Source: Terriglobia bacterium (GTDB lineage Bacteria; Acidobacteriota; UBA6911). From it: a DNA stretch of 64,000 nt. Under the pieces are notes generated by a model, which had not been told where the DNA came from, made no database searches, and saw only the letters and a list, made by a program, of their open reading frames with translations. Numbering within the stretch: position 1 is the first letter of the stretch; the number at the start of each line of letters is the position of its first letter. Positions 1 through 10,018 of this stretch are shown piece by piece. Location of the stretch: contig JAIQGI010000004.1 of NCBI GenBank assembly GCA_020072565.1, positions 124,001 to 188,000 of the forward strand, read 5' to 3'. The position numbers and the translations under genes were made by a program.

Positions 1-69
1 AAAGCCCCCGGCCACATCCTTGAGCGTGCAGTTCTTCTGCCGGCTTGCGCTCAGCACGACGATTTTCAT
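1..69 (-). CDS. Partial protein (N-terminal 23 residues only)
   Basis: A reading frame runs off the left edge. It starts at an ATG (complement of 67-69) and encodes a peptide beginning MKIVVLSASRQKNC. An AAGG sequence lies six bases upstream of the ATG, a plausible ribosome binding site, so the start is probably genuine. A short hydrophobic beta strand followed by a Cys/Lys segment could be the opening of a Rossmann or B12-binding fold, as in some radical SAM enzymes, but 23 residues cannot establish a family. It is transcribed away from lepB. Confidence 0.45.
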   Translation of the reverse strand, partial: MKIVVLSASRQKNCTLKDVAGGF

Positions 70-477
70 AAGAGCCTTCGAATCTCGAGGCGGACCCTGA
101 ACGAGCGGGATTCGGAACCAGGCTTCAAATCCATGCTGCAAAAGGCCGCGCGCATGGCAAAATGCCTGGCGGACACGCCCTCCACCCTGAAACGACTGCC
201 GGCGAGGGCTCAATCCCGGCCGAATGCCCACCTCCATCCGGGAAATGCGATTATATCAGCTAACCGGCCTATTACAACCCTGTGGCAACGCCGGGGCAAC
301 TAGACGTTCGACACATGAGCCGGGCGACGCTGCACCGTCCGTGTCCGCATTCGATATTCTGTCACGGAGTTTCCGCGCGGCATAAATCAATTGTGTTTTT
401 CGGGCGTCTCTGTTACTTTGCTTTGTTGATGTCATGAGCCGAGCCTCCCAAAGGAAGCACGGACGCCGATTATACAG
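70..477. other. Intergenic region between divergent partial gene and lepB
   Basis: This 408-base stretch separates a leftward partial gene from rightward lepB and must carry promoters for both. I see no convincing coding frame and no RNA gene. A TTGTGT at 391 followed at 17 bases by TACTTT is a weak sigma70-like pair that could serve lepB. An AAAGGAAG at 450-457 lies rather far from the lepB ATG. Confidence 0.4.
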
Positions 478-1068
478 ATGGAACCAAAACTCGCCTCTCC
501 GCCGGAAGTTCCGAATCCGCCTGAAGGGACAAACGCGCCGGTTTCAGGCACGAATCTCTTTTCCGAATTGAGATCGTGGTTTCGGGATGTCCTCTTCGCA
601 ATTGCAACCGCAATCTTCATCGTCATTTTTGTAATCCAGCCCGTCAAAGTCGAAGGCACCAGCATGCAGCCGCGCCTGGTGGATCAGGAAAGGATCTTCG
701 TCAACCGCTTCATCTACCGTTTTGAGGACATCCACCGGGGCGACATCGTGGTCTTCTGGTATCCCAGAGACACGAACAAGTCGTTCATCAAGAGGGTGGT
801 GGCCGTTCCCGGCGACATGGTTGAGATCCTCAATGGCGTGGTGTTTGTAAATGGACATGAGGACAAGGAGCCGTACCTCAAACCTGAATTCCGGGATCAT
901 GAGTCCTATTCCAAGACCGTCATCCCGCCGGAGCAGTACTTTGTACTCGGTGACCACCGGAATTCCAGCAACGACAGCCGCAACTGGGGATTTGTTCCCA
1001 GAAACCTGATATACGGCAAGGCGATTTTCCGTTACTGGCCCGTGTCGCGCCTGGGCCTGGTAGAATAA
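478..1068 (+). CDS. lepB: Signal peptidase I
   Basis: Cleaves signal peptides from Sec- and Tat-exported preproteins at the outer face of the inner membrane. The 196-residue protein has a Pro-rich cytoplasmic N-terminus, a membrane segment at about 38-54, then the S26 boxes. The nucleophile is Ser62 in EGTSMQP and the general base is Lys105 in SFIKRVVAVPGD. The box E motif GDHRNSSNDSR follows near residues 158-168. The length is that of the compact LepB type with one membrane anchor. It sits 52 bases before carA, on the same strand, with no obvious functional link. Confidence 0.95.
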   Translation: MEPKLASPPEVPNPPEGTNAPVSGTNLFSELRSWFRDVLFAIATAIFIVIFVIQPVKVEGTSMQPRLVDQERIFVNRFIYRFEDIHRGDIVVFWYPRDTNKSFIKRVVAVPGDMVEILNGVVFVNGHEDKEPYLKPEFRDHESYSKTVIPPEQYFVLGDHRNSSNDSRNWGFVPRNLIYGKAIFRYWPVSRLGLVE

Positions 1069-1120
1069 TCCGGCAGCGCCGGCCTGACGGCGCCCGGGAT
1101 GCCTCTACTTCAAGTTCTGA

Positions 1121-2227
1121 ATGGCCCCAATGAAAGCAATACTGGCGCTTGAAGACGGCCGCACCTTCACGGGCTGTGCCTTTGGTGCCGAGGGGGAGGT
1201 CTGCGGAGAGGTGGTTTTCAATACCTCTCTTTCCGGCTATCAGGAGATCCTCACCGATCCGTCCTATGCCGGGCAGATCGTCGTCATGACCTATCCCCAT
1301 ATCGGCAACTATGGCATGAATCGCGAAGACGAGGAGTCGGGCAAGCCCTTCGTCCAGGGATTTGTCGCGCGCGAATTCAGTGCTTTTACCTCGAACTGGC
1401 GCGCCCTGGAATCGCTCGAGGAGTACCTCAAGCAGCATGGGATCGTGTCGATGTCGGAAGTGGACACCCGGGCGATCGTCCGGCACATTCGCAGCCGGGG
1501 AGCCATGCGCGGCATTGTCAGTTCGGTCGACCTGGACGGTCAGCGGCTCGCAGAGCGCGCCCGGCGGGAACCGGGAATGCTCGGCCAGGACCTGGCTTCC
1601 GCAGTCAGCTGCCAGGCGCCGTACGCGTGGCCGGATCCTCCCGGAGCCCCGCCCGATCGCTTCCGCGTCGTAGCCTACGACTTCGGCATCAAGAGGACGA
1701 TTCTGGCCAATCTGGCACGTTCCGGCTGCAGTGTCGTGGTCGTGCCCGCGCAGACGGGGGTGGATGAAACCCTATCATTGCGACCGGACGGGATTTTTCT
1801 CTCCAACGGTCCTGGTGACCCGGCCCCGCTCAGTTACGCTGCCGACACCGTGCGCGGGCTGCTGGGCAAGGTGCCGCTCTTCGGAATCTGTCTGGGCCAC
1901 CAGATTATGGGTCTGGCTTTAGGCGGGAAGACCTACAAGCTCAAATTCGGTCATCGCGGCGCCAATCAGCCGGTGAAGAATGCCAGGACGGGGCGCGTGG
2001 AGATCACGGCTCAAAATCATGGATTTGCCGTCGACGTGGACTCGCTCAACTTGAGACGCGTCGAGCCGACACATTTCAACCTCAACGATCAGACGCTCGA
2101 GGGGATCCGGCATCTTCAAGTGCCCGCCTTCTCGGTACAGTACCATCCCGAGGCTTCGCCCGGACCGCACGACTCACACTATCTTTTTACCGAGTTCAAG
2201 CGGCTCATGGCGGAGTTTCGCAGGTAG
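1121..2227 (+). CDS. carA: Carbamoyl-phosphate synthase small (glutaminase) subunit
   Basis: Hydrolyses glutamine and channels ammonia to CarB for carbamoyl phosphate, the precursor of pyrimidines and arginine. The N-terminal CarA domain ([14 protein letters not shown]) is followed by a class I glutamine amidotransferase domain. Its nucleophile is Cys257 in GICLGHQ, and the His342/Glu344 pair lies in [11 protein letters not shown]. The 368 residues match family length. A second in-frame ATG at 1130 gives the canonical start [10 protein letters not shown] and may be the true one; neither has a clear Shine-Dalgarno. The stop lies three bases before carB, so the two are co-transcribed. Confidence 0.96.
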   Translation: MAPMKAILALEDGRTFTGCAFGAEGEVCGEVVFNTSLSGYQEILTDPSYAGQIVVMTYPHIGNYGMNREDEESGKPFVQGFVAREFSAFTSNWRALESLEEYLKQHGIVSMSEVDTRAIVRHIRSRGAMRGIVSSVDLDGQRLAERARREPGMLGQDLASAVSCQAPYAWPDPPGAPPDRFRVVAYDFGIKRTILANLARSGCSVVVVPAQTGVDETLSLRPDGIFLSNGPGDPAPLSYAADTVRGLLGKVPLFGICLGHQIMGLALGGKTYKLKFGHRGANQPVKNARTGRVEITAQNHGFAVDVDSLNLRRVEPTHFNLNDQTLEGIRHLQVPAFSVQYHPEASPGPHDSHYLFTEFKRLMAEFRR

Positions 2228-2230
2228 CCC

Positions 2231-5200
2231 ATGCCCAAGCGCGCCGACATCAGGCGAATACTCATCATCGGCTCAGGCCCGATCGTCATCGGCCAGGCCT
2301 GTGAGTTTGACTACTCCGGCACCCAGGCCTGCAAGGCTCTGCGCGCGGAAGGATTCGAAGTGGTTCTGGTCAACTCCAATCCCGCCACCATCATGACCGA
2401 TCCGGACCTGGCCGACCGGACCTATATCGAGCCGCTCACCTGCGAATCGGTCAGCGCCATTATCGCGCGGGAACGTCCGGATGCTCTCCTGCCTACGGTC
2501 GGCGGGCAGACCGCGCTGAACCTGTCCGTGGCGCTGGCAAAGGCCGGCGTGCTGGCACAGTACGGTGTGGAGATGATCGGCGCGAAGCAGCGCGCGGTCG
2601 AAATCGCAGAGGATCGCCAGCTCTTCAAGAATGCCATGACCGAAATCGGGCTGCGGTCGGCACTGTCGCGGGTCGTGCGCACTCCGGATGAGGCGCGCAG
2701 TTTTCTCGAGCTGGCCGGCTTGCCTGTGATCACACGCCCGAGCTACACCCTGGGCGGATTTGGCGGCGGCATTGCTTACGAACAGGAGGAGTTCGAGAGC
2801 ATCGTCCGTCGCGGGCTGGACGTCTCGCCCGTCCATGAGGTGCTGGTGGAACAGTCGCTCATAGGGTGGAAAGAGTACGAACTGGAGGTGATGCGGGACC
2901 TCAACGACAACGTGGTCATCATCTGTTCGATCGAAAACTTCGATCCGATGGGCATTCACACGGGGGACTCGATCACCGTGGCTCCGGCCCAGACCCTGAC
3001 CGACAAAGAATATCAGCGCATGCGCGACGCCGCGATCCGCATCATCCGGAAGGTGGGCGTGGAGACCGGCGGATCCAACATCCAGTTTGCTGTGAACCCT
3101 CAAACCGGCGCGCTGATTGTCATCGAGATGAACCCCCGGGTCTCACGCAGCTCCGCGCTGGCTTCCAAAGCCACGGGGTTTCCCATCGCCAAGATCGCGG
3201 CCAAACTCGCCGTCGGCTATACTCTCGATGAAATTCCGAACGACATCACGAAGAAAACTCCCGCCTGCTTCGAGCCCAGCATCGATTATGTGGTAGTCAA
3301 GATTCCCAAATGGAACTTCGAGAAGTTCGCAGGGGCCGACCCGACATTGGGGACGCAGATGAAGTCGGTGGGAGAGGTGATGGCGATCGGCCGCACCTTC
3401 AAGGAGGCCCTGCTGAAGGGCGTGCGCTCGCTGGAAAGAGGAATGCTCCCGCAGGCGCTGGATCCTGAGAAGCTGCCCCGCAACCTGTTGACGCCGGTAC
3501 CCGAACGCCTTGACTATGTGCTTCTTGCCCTGATGAGAGGCCATACGGTCGAAGAGCTGCACGAGCTCACGCGCGTCGACCCCTGGTTCCTGAACCAACT
3601 GAAAGAGATCGTGGAGATAGAAAGGCGCTTGCAGGGATATTCGCTGGTTACGCTTCCCAGGGAAATGCTCCGTGAATCCAAGCGGGCGGGCTTATCGGAT
3701 CAGATGGTGGCAGGCCTGCTGCAGCCGGAAAACGGCTCGCCTGTTTTGCCCGAACAGGTCAGGCAGCGGAGACATGAACTGGGCCTCCGGCCGGTCTTTA
3801 AGCGAGTAGACACCTGCGCGGCCGAGTTCGAATCCTTCACTCCGTACCTCTATTCGACCTATGAAGACGAATGCGAGGCGGCGCCGACTCATAACAGGAA
3901 GGTCGTAGTCCTGGGCAGCGGGCCCAACCGGATCGGGCAGGGCATCGAATTCGACTATTGCTGCTGTCACGCCTCGTTTGCCCTCAGGGAAATCGGCTAC
4001 GAGACCATCATGGTCAACTGCAACCCCGAGACTGTCTCGACCGACTATGACACCTCCGACCGGCTGTACTTCGAGCCGCTCACTTTCGAGGATGTCATGG
4101 AGATTATGGCTGTCGAGAAGCCCGATGGGGTCATCGTTCAGTACGGTGGCCAGACCCCTCTCAATCTCGCCCTGAAGCTCCATGCGGCTGGAGTGCCCAT
4201 ACTGGGGACATCGCCCGAAAACATCGACCTCGCGGAGGACCGGGAACGGTTCGGCCGATTCCTGAGCGAACTCGGCATACCGCAGCCACGCAACGGGACG
4301 GCCCGATCGCCGCAGGAAGCCTCCGTGGTTGCTGCCGGCATAGGCTATCCTGTATTGGTCCGGCCTTCCTATGTTCTGGGCGGCCGCGCAATGTCCATCG
4401 TCTATGACGAAGAGTCGCTCGCGCGCTATATGACGACCGCCGTTCAGGCTTCGCCGGAGCGCCCGGTCCTGATCGATGAGTTCCTGGAAGACGCGTTTGA
4501 GTACGATGTCGATGCCCTGTGCGACGGCGAACGTGTGGTCATCGCCGGCGTGATGGAGCACGTCGAAGAGGCCGGGATTCACAGCGGCGACAGCACCTGC
4601 GTCCTGCCCCCCATAATGATCGAACCGGGTCTGCTCGCACGCATGAAGGACTTCACGCGCCGGCTGGGGCCGGCGCTCGGTGTAGTCGGACTCATGAACA
4701 TCCAGTTCGCCGTTAAGAACAGCGTCGTCTATGTGCTCGAGGTCAATCCGCGTGCGTCGCGAACCGTTCCCTACGTCAGCAAATCGACCGGCGTACCGCT
4801 CGCCAAGATTGCCGCGCGCCTGATGGTCGGTGAAAAACTGAAGGACCTCGGGCTGGCAGAGGAACTGCAGGTCCGTCGCTGCTTTGTGAAATCGCCGGTT
4901 TTTCCATTCAACAAGTTTCTCGGCGTAGATACTATCCTGGGGCCCGAGATGAAGTCGACGGGCGAAGTGATGGGCGTGGGGGCAAGCTTCGGCGTTGCAT
5001 TCGCCAAAGCCCAGATTTCCGCAGGCTCGCCTCTGCCGCGCCTGGGCACGGTCTTCCTGAGCGTAAACGATAACGACAAGGAAATGTTGCTCCCGATCGC
5101 CCGGGAGTTCGCAGCCCTGGGTTTCCGCCTGATCGCGACTTCGGGGACCCAGAAATTCCTGGTGTCCCGTGGGCTCGAAGCCGGCTTCGTCTATAAGGCC

Positions 5201-5437
5201 GGCGAAGGCACGCCCAGCGTGGTGGATGCCATCAGCAAGCGTGAAGTCGACCTGGTGATCAACACACCGCTCGGCTGTCAATCGCGTTTCGATGAAAAAG
5301 CCATCCGTCGGACATCCACCCAGTATCTCGTCCCCTGCATCACCACCCTCTCGGGCGCCCGCGCAGCCGCAAGCGCCATTCGCGCCCTCCAGCATGAACG
5401 CCTCACCGTGTGCAGCCTTCAGGAATACCACGGCTGA
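2231..5437 (+). CDS. carB: Carbamoyl-phosphate synthase large subunit
   Basis: Makes carbamoyl phosphate from bicarbonate, ATP and ammonia supplied by CarA. The 1068-residue protein has the expected duplicated architecture. Each half opens with a nucleotide-binding signature ([19 protein letters not shown] near residue 12, [17 protein letters not shown] near 560) and carries an ATP-grasp domain. A C-terminal MGS-like allosteric domain begins around residue 940. No domain is missing. It follows carA after only three bases. Confidence 0.97.
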   Translation: MPKRADIRRILIIGSGPIVIGQACEFDYSGTQACKALRAEGFEVVLVNSNPATIMTDPDLADRTYIEPLTCESVSAIIARERPDALLPTVGGQTALNLSVALAKAGVLAQYGVEMIGAKQRAVEIAEDRQLFKNAMTEIGLRSALSRVVRTPDEARSFLELAGLPVITRPSYTLGGFGGGIAYEQEEFESIVRRGLDVSPVHEVLVEQSLIGWKEYELEVMRDLNDNVVIICSIENFDPMGIHTGDSITVAPAQTLTDKEYQRMRDAAIRIIRKVGVETGGSNIQFAVNPQTGALIVIEMNPRVSRSSALASKATGFPIAKIAAKLAVGYTLDEIPNDITKKTPACFEPSIDYVVVKIPKWNFEKFAGADPTLGTQMKSVGEVMAIGRTFKEALLKGVRSLERGMLPQALDPEKLPRNLLTPVPERLDYVLLALMRGHTVEELHELTRVDPWFLNQLKEIVEIERRLQGYSLVTLPREMLRESKRAGLSDQMVAGLLQPENGSPVLPEQVRQRRHELGLRPVFKRVDTCAAEFESFTPYLYSTYEDECEAAPTHNRKVVVLGSGPNRIGQGIEFDYCCCHASFALREIGYETIMVNCNPETVSTDYDTSDRLYFEPLTFEDVMEIMAVEKPDGVIVQYGGQTPLNLALKLHAAGVPILGTSPENIDLAEDRERFGRFLSELGIPQPRNGTARSPQEASVVAAGIGYPVLVRPSYVLGGRAMSIVYDEESLARYMTTAVQASPERPVLIDEFLEDAFEYDVDALCDGERVVIAGVMEHVEEAGIHSGDSTCVLPPIMIEPGLLARMKDFTRRLGPALGVVGLMNIQFAVKNSVVYVLEVNPRASRTVPYVSKSTGVPLAKIAARLMVGEKLKDLGLAEELQVRRCFVKSPVFPFNKFLGVDTILGPEMKSTGEVMGVGASFGVAFAKAQISAGSPLPRLGTVFLSVNDNDKEMLLPIAREFAALGFRLIATSGTQKFLVSRGLEAGFVYKAGEGTPSVVDAISKREVDLVINTPLGCQSRFDEKAIRRTSTQYLVPCITTLSGARAAASAIRALQHERLTVCSLQEYHG

Positions 5438-5604
5438 AATCGGGCGGCAGGATACCCATTTCCCGGTTTCACATTCGATTCGACGGGCACTTGACTGGAT
5501 GGAAGTTGGTATCCTGTCGCCTAATTCAGAAAGCGTGAATTTATCGCAGGATTGATGATAGACTCCCACTTCAATTCAAGGCGCGGATAACCGAGGAGGT
5601 CGAC

Positions 5605-6120
5605 GTGGACTCACTGGACAACCAATTTCCGACTGATCAACATGTCGGACAGCAACCGCTACCGGCACCGCCGGCGCCGCCGGCGATTACCCCGGCGATG
5701 ATGGGGTATCTCAAGCAGACAAAACCCTGGGTGCGCTTTTTATCCATCATGGGATTTATTGGAACCGGGCTCCTGTTTCTGGTCGGCCTTTTGTTGATTT
5801 TCGGCGCTGGAATTCTGGCCAGGTTCACGAGCACGGCCATAGGCGGTCTTCCGCTGGTGCTGGCCGGATGCTTGTATGCAGCTTTAGGTTGCGTCTGTTT
5901 TTTCCCGGCCTTATACCTGTTCCGTTTTGCAGATGCGATCCAGAAAGCCCTGATACGCGATCAGGTAGGCGGGATGGAAGAGGCCCTCAAGCACCAGAAG
6001 AGCTACTGGACTTTCATGGGCATTCTGGTGCTGATTATCCTGATCATCCAGATTGTGGCTCTGATGCTCGTTGTCCTCGCGGCCATCGTGGGATTGATGG
6101 GAATGAGCGGCCGTCTGTGA
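5605..6120 (+). CDS. Small membrane protein, DUF5362-like
   Basis: Unknown function. The 171-residue protein starts at GTG behind a strong AGGAGG (5594-5599). A Pro/Ala-rich N-terminus of about 40 residues (PLPAPPAPPAITPAM) precedes roughly four hydrophobic segments, at about 44-70, 77-103 and a long pair at about 130-166. A charged loop (RFADAIQKALIRDQVGGMEEALKHQKS) separates the third and fourth. This layout resembles DUF5362 family membrane proteins. It is a monocistronic gene, convergent with the glmU operon. Confidence 0.75.
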   Translation: MDSLDNQFPTDQHVGQQPLPAPPAPPAITPAMMGYLKQTKPWVRFLSIMGFIGTGLLFLVGLLLIFGAGILARFTSTAIGGLPLVLAGCLYAALGCVCFFPALYLFRFADAIQKALIRDQVGGMEEALKHQKSYWTFMGILVLIILIIQIVALMLVVLAAIVGLMGMSGRL

Positions 6121-6124
6121 TTCG

Positions 6125-6192
6125 ATCTAAACCACCACACACACGAGGTATACAAAAGCCGATGCTTTCGTCTGTTTCGTGTGGTTCCTGGT
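6125..6192. terminator. Imperfect palindrome between convergent genes
   Basis: Inverted arms rich in CCACAC..ACGA and TCGTGTGG flank a short centre between the ends of the DUF5362-like gene and the Cys-rich gene. It may act as a bidirectional terminator. It belongs to the dispersed TTTCG/CGAAA intergenic repeats described in the findings. Confidence 0.4.
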
Positions 6193-6233
6193 TTTGGCTG
6201 ACAAAAGCCCCCTCGGGCATTTTCCTTGCGTTG

Positions 6234-6719
6234 CTAGACGTGCGGGTCTTCCGGACCTTCGTCGGCGCCCGGAGTCGTTTCGCATGAAGCGGATTCGGCT
6301 GCATCGAGGGTCCGGACTTTGTCTTTTTTCTCGCCGGGCATGCCCAGGATGGGGAAGAGATCGAAGGCCTGGTCCTGGTCGATCAGGTGCGCGCCTTCGG
6401 TGTAGAGACGGACGAAGTGAGTGCAGTATTTTCTTTGATCTCCGCCGATGCAATGGTCGACGCAGAACAGGTCGGTGTCGGTGCAGTTGACGCATTCTCC
6501 GAGAGAAACGCAGACCTTGGGCACCGTGATATGGCAGGTGTTGCAGATGGTGAACAGGTTCTCGCTCTCGGTATAGTACGGACAGTTCTCCAGAACCGTG
6601 TTCTCGCGGAAACCGTAGATGCGGCATCCCATGAAGATGTGGGATGTGGCGCCGGGGTCGGCCTCGATCTGTTCCAGACTCTCATCCACCCAGTTAATGC
6701 AATTGCGGCAGTTAATCAT
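6234..6719 (-). CDS. Cysteine-rich protein of unknown function
   Basis: I do not recognise a named family. The 161-residue protein has 13 cysteines. Twelve fall in the first 100 residues, many as CxxC-type pairs: C4/C7, C59/C62, C76/C79, with C70, C86, C90 and C99 nearby. This pattern predicts bound zinc or Fe-S clusters. There is no signal peptide, so it is likely cytoplasmic. The C-terminal 50 residues are acidic and low in cysteine. Its ATG overlaps the glmU stop (ATGA, 6716-6719), so it is translated with GlmU, as last gene of the TPR-yvcK-glmU operon. Confidence 0.75.
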   Translation of the reverse strand: MINCRNCINWVDESLEQIEADPGATSHIFMGCRIYGFRENTVLENCPYYTESENLFTICNTCHITVPKVCVSLGECVNCTDTDLFCVDHCIGGDQRKYCTHFVRLYTEGAHLIDQDQAFDLFPILGMPGEKKDKVRTLDAAESASCETTPGADEGPEDPHV

Positions 6720-8104
6720 TCAGACTGCTTGGATTCCTTCCGGCGCCGCGCCCAATCTTCTTTGATAGTTTGCCTCGACCGCGCAATTCCCAGGGCTCCC
6801 GGGGGGACGTCCTCGGTGATGGAGCTTCCTGCTGCGATATACGCCCCACGTCCGATCCGCACGGGCGCGATCAGCTGCGAATCGGTGCCGACGAAGACCT
6901 CGTCTTCGATAATGGTAGCATGTTTGCGGACGCCGTCATAATTGCAGGTGATGACCCCGGCGCCTATGTTGACATTGCGACCGATCGTGGCATCTCCCAG
7001 ATATGCCAGGTGGGCCGCCTTGGTGCCGTTGCCCAGACTGCTCTTCTTGATCTCAACGAAATTGCCGACCCGGCATTTTTCGCCGATAACACTGTGTTGC
7101 CTCAGATGGGCGCATGGTCCCACCGTGGTTCCCTTGCCGACCTCGGAATCGGTGATGAGGCAGGACTCCAGGATTTCAACCTCCTGCCCTATTACGGAAT
7201 TGGTGATGCGCGTGCCCGAATGGATGATGCTGCCCTCGCCGATGCGGGTCGCCCCCTCCAGGGTCACCATCGGATGGACCGTGACATCTTTTTCGATCAC
7301 CACATCCAGATTGATGTAGGTATTGTCCGGATCGATCAGAGTAACGCCTGCGGCCATCAGGTTCTGATTTTTTTGCGCCTGCATCGCCTTCGCGAGCTCG
7401 GCCAGCTCCCTGCGCGTGTTGATCCCGCGCAACTCCTCGAAGTCGGAGTGCAAGAGCGCCTCGACCCGCAACCCGCTGCGCTGCTGAATCGCGACGACAT
7501 CCGTGAGGTAGTACTCCTTCTGGGCGTTGCGATTGGAAATCTTCTCGAGCGCTTCGAGCAGGGGCGGGATCTGAAAACAATAAAAGCCGGCATTGATCTC
7601 GGTGATCTTTCTCTGCTCTGGTGTGGCGTCCTTTTCTTCCACGATGGCTTCGATTCGTCCGTCAGAGGTGTGCAGGATGCGGCCATAAGAAAGAGGATCC
7701 TCGTTTGCAGCAGTCAGCAGGGTGGTGGCTGCGCCGCTGCTCCGGTGATGCTCGATAAGCCTACGGAGCGTTTCCGGTTTCAGGCGGGGCGTGTCGCCGG
7801 AGAGTATCAGGATATCCCCCCGTTTTTTCCCGATTTCCGGGCGCGCCATCATGATCGCATGCCCGGTGCCGAGCTGTTCCGGCTGGAGGATGAAACGCGC
7901 CGGCAGACCTTCGAGGCCTGCCTGCACCCGCTCGGCATCCTGGCCGATCACCACGAGAATCTCCTCGGGATCAACGCCGGCCGCTGCGCGGTAAATCAGG
8001 CGCAACATCGGGGTGCCACAAAGCGTATGCAGGACTTTGGCGCGGTTGCTGACCATGCGGGTTCCCTTGCCTGCGGCCATGATGAGAACGCACAGATCTT
8101 TCAT
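6716..8104 (-). CDS. glmU: Bifunctional UDP-GlcNAc pyrophosphorylase / GlcN-1-P acetyltransferase
   Basis: Carries out the last two steps of UDP-GlcNAc synthesis for peptidoglycan and LPS. The 462-residue protein has the N-terminal nucleotidyltransferase loop LIMAAGKGTRM (residues 8-18). A C-terminal left-handed beta-helix of hexapeptide repeats begins near 250 and contains the acetyltransferase segment VEIKKSSLGNG...AAHLAYLGDA. Full length for the family. Its start overlaps the yvcK stop (ATGA at 8101-8104) and its stop overlaps the downstream Cys-rich gene. Confidence 0.97.
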   Translation of the reverse strand: MKDLCVLIMAAGKGTRMVSNRAKVLHTLCGTPMLRLIYRAAAGVDPEEILVVIGQDAERVQAGLEGLPARFILQPEQLGTGHAIMMARPEIGKKRGDILILSGDTPRLKPETLRRLIEHHRSSGAATTLLTAANEDPLSYGRILHTSDGRIEAIVEEKDATPEQRKITEINAGFYCFQIPPLLEALEKISNRNAQKEYYLTDVVAIQQRSGLRVEALLHSDFEELRGINTRRELAELAKAMQAQKNQNLMAAGVTLIDPDNTYINLDVVIEKDVTVHPMVTLEGATRIGEGSIIHSGTRITNSVIGQEVEILESCLITDSEVGKGTTVGPCAHLRQHSVIGEKCRVGNFVEIKKSSLGNGTKAAHLAYLGDATIGRNVNIGAGVITCNYDGVRKHATIIEDEVFVGTDSQLIAPVRIGRGAYIAAGSSITEDVPPGALGIARSRQTIKEDWARRRKESKQSE

Positions 8105-9150
8105 GCTTTTGCTGAAACCTCCTCCTGTGTACTCGCCCTTGCTCTCTTCCAGCAGCAGTATGCCTGATAGACCGCCTCGGCCAGCCTGTCGGGGTCGTGA
8201 CGGACGGCCCTCCCGCGTGCCAGTAAGGGTTTCTCGAAAATCCTGAGCCCCAATGCCGTGATGCGTTCGCGGTCTGTCGCGACGGGCGCGGATCCCTGCC
8301 GGCGGTACCGAGCCAGCACCGTAGGAGATATCGGCTGATCATTCAGAATGATCCAGTCGAACAGTTTGCCCCCGGTATGATTGTAGATCGCCGCCACATG
8401 GTCGGCTGCGGAGAAACCGATTGTTTCCCCGGGCTGGCTCATGAGGTTGCAGATAAAGATCTTCATGGCCGGCGATCTCCTCAACGCGCGCGCGATCCCG
8501 GGCACCAATAGATTGGGAAGGAGGCTGGTGAAGAGTGAACCTGGCCCTAACGTGATCAGGTCCGCCTTCCGGATCGCCTGAAGCACTGCCGGCACGGGCT
8601 TGCAGTCCGGTGGTGAAAGCGACAGAGAGGTGATGCGTGCCCGGCTCCTGGATATGAGGCTCTCGCCGAAGAGCCGGCTGCCGTCTTCGAGAACCGCTTT
8701 GAGGCGCACATCCTGGAGAGTGGCCGGATAGATTTTTCCCTTGATCGCCAGAACGTCGGAGCTGACTCGAATCGCTTCCAGAAAATCGCCGGTTACCCCG
8801 GTCAGCGCCGAGAGGAAGAGGTTGCCGAAACTGTGCCCGTGCAGTTGGCCGGTGCCCGCGAATCGATATTGAAACAGATGCGACAGCAGCGACTCGTCCG
8901 TGCTGAGCGCTACCATGCAGTTGCGGATGTCACCGGGAGGGAGCACCTGCAACTCCTCCCTGAGACGCCCGGAACTTCCACCATCGTCGGTAACGGTGAC
9001 AACCGCGGTCAAGCGCGTGATCCAAGGCTTGCGAGCGGGTGGTTCGATTATGGGGGGGTCGGAAACCCGGTGCTTCATTCCCTTCAGGAGACAGGACAGC
9101 CCGGTTCCACCCCCGATGGAAACGACGCTATGCAGATCTTGAGATGTCAT
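8101..9150 (-). CDS. yvcK: YvcK/GlmR (CofD-like) gluconeogenesis factor
   Basis: Member of the UPF0052/CofD-like family. In Bacillus subtilis the homologue (YvcK, renamed GlmR) binds UDP-GlcNAc and adjusts carbon flow to the cell envelope. The motif VVSIGGGTGLS near residue 9 is the glycine-rich nucleotide-sugar loop, and TVTDDGGSSGRLR lies near residue 50. I placed the start at the ATG at 9150 because the upstream gene's TAG ends one base before it (TAG-C-ATG); a longer open frame upstream would overlap that gene. This gives 349 residues, a normal length. Overlaps glmU. Confidence 0.92.
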   Translation of the reverse strand: MTSQDLHSVVSIGGGTGLSCLLKGMKHRVSDPPIIEPPARKPWITRLTAVVTVTDDGGSSGRLREELQVLPPGDIRNCMVALSTDESLLSHLFQYRFAGTGQLHGHSFGNLFLSALTGVTGDFLEAIRVSSDVLAIKGKIYPATLQDVRLKAVLEDGSRLFGESLISRSRARITSLSLSPPDCKPVPAVLQAIRKADLITLGPGSLFTSLLPNLLVPGIARALRRSPAMKIFICNLMSQPGETIGFSAADHVAAIYNHTGGKLFDWIILNDQPISPTVLARYRRQGSAPVATDRERITALGLRIFEKPLLARGRAVRHDPDRLAEAVYQAYCCWKRARASTQEEVSAKA

Positions 9151-9151
9151 G

Positions 9152-9886
9152 CTATGGCTGACCGCCTGAGGCAGGCTGGCTCCAGCCGACGAGGTCGCTG
9201 AATTCCTTCTTGCCATGGAGCGGGGTGAAGTCCGAGTCGTTCTTGGCATACACCCGGTTTTCCTCGTTCAGTTCGACTGCTCTCTGAAGATTCCGGACGG
9301 CCTCGGTCACATCGCCCTTCATCGCAAAGGACGCCGCCAAGGAGTAGTAGATGTGGTCGATATTTGGATTTCGCTCCAGGGACTGACGGAAATAGGAGAT
9401 GGCTTTCTCGTAGTCTCCCCGGTTGTGTTCGATGACTCCCAGGTTGTAAAGCTGGTCGTTGGCGACCACGGCCTTCTTGTGCGCACCTTCCTCGCGGTCG
9501 CAAATCTGCAGGTACGTGCGTGCCCGCGCCAGGATTTCCGGCTCAGCTTGATAGCTCTCGATGAGGGATTTCAATTCGGCGCGAGCTCTTTTCAGGTCTT
9601 TGTGATAAATCAGCTTTATCGCCTTTTCGAGCAGACCCAATGCAGCCGTCGTGGCTTTGGTGTCGCGCAGGAGCCGGGATGTTTCCGCTATGTTGCTGAT
9701 GGTGCTCGTTTTCTTGGATTCCGAGGGCTTCGTTTTCCTGGACTTGGCCCGAGCAGCGGGTTTCGCGATTTTTGCAGGCCTTTTGCTTTTCGGCTTCACC
9801 GAGGATCTTGCATGCGCATGGGCCGGCTTCATCGATGCTGCTTTGGCACTACCTTTAGGCTTTTTGCTGCTGCGTTTGCTTGCCAT
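9152..9886 (-). CDS. TPR-repeat protein with lysine-rich N-terminus
   Basis: First gene of the yvcK-glmU operon; function unknown. I chose the ATG at 9886 (MASKRSSKKPKG) because AAGGGG lies five bases upstream; longer in-frame extensions exist but look non-coding. Residues 1-65 are a Lys/Ala/Pro/Ser tail (KPKS, RPAKIAKP, RKTKPSE) resembling histone H1-like or AlgP-like tails. Residues about 80-225 form helical TPR-type repeats, clearest at YNLGVIEHNRGDYEKAISYF and YSLAASFAMKGDVTEAVRNL. No signal peptide. The basic tail may bind nucleic acid or polyanions, which is inference. Confidence 0.75.
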   Translation of the reverse strand: MASKRSSKKPKGSAKAASMKPAHAHARSSVKPKSKRPAKIAKPAARAKSRKTKPSESKKTSTISNIAETSRLLRDTKATTAALGLLEKAIKLIYHKDLKRARAELKSLIESYQAEPEILARARTYLQICDREEGAHKKAVVANDQLYNLGVIEHNRGDYEKAISYFRQSLERNPNIDHIYYSLAASFAMKGDVTEAVRNLQRAVELNEENRVYAKNDSDFTPLHGKKEFSDLVGWSQPASGGQP

Positions 9887-10018
9887 TGACCCCTTGCCTG
9901 AACCGCTCGCTTCCATTTCCCCAGGGCTCCCACCACAGCGCCCTGCCAGAACATTCGCTAAGCGCTTTAGAATCAGCCATCTGTACGCGACAGAAAGCGA
10001 ATGCAAGAATTGTGAGTT

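Noticed and set aside
3692-5569. A 625-codon open frame on the minus strand opposite carB
   Set aside because: It lies wholly within carB on the other strand and is a by-product of GC-rich codons. No domain is recognisable, while carB is complete.
6770-8167. A 465-codon plus-strand frame opposite glmU
   Set aside because: Mirror of the glmU coding frame with no recognisable domain or ribosome binding site.
8101-9249. Longer yvcK start at 9249
   Set aside because: The extra 33 residues overlap the TPR gene and are Ser/Arg-rich with no homology-like pattern. ATG 9150 one base after the TPR stop fits better.
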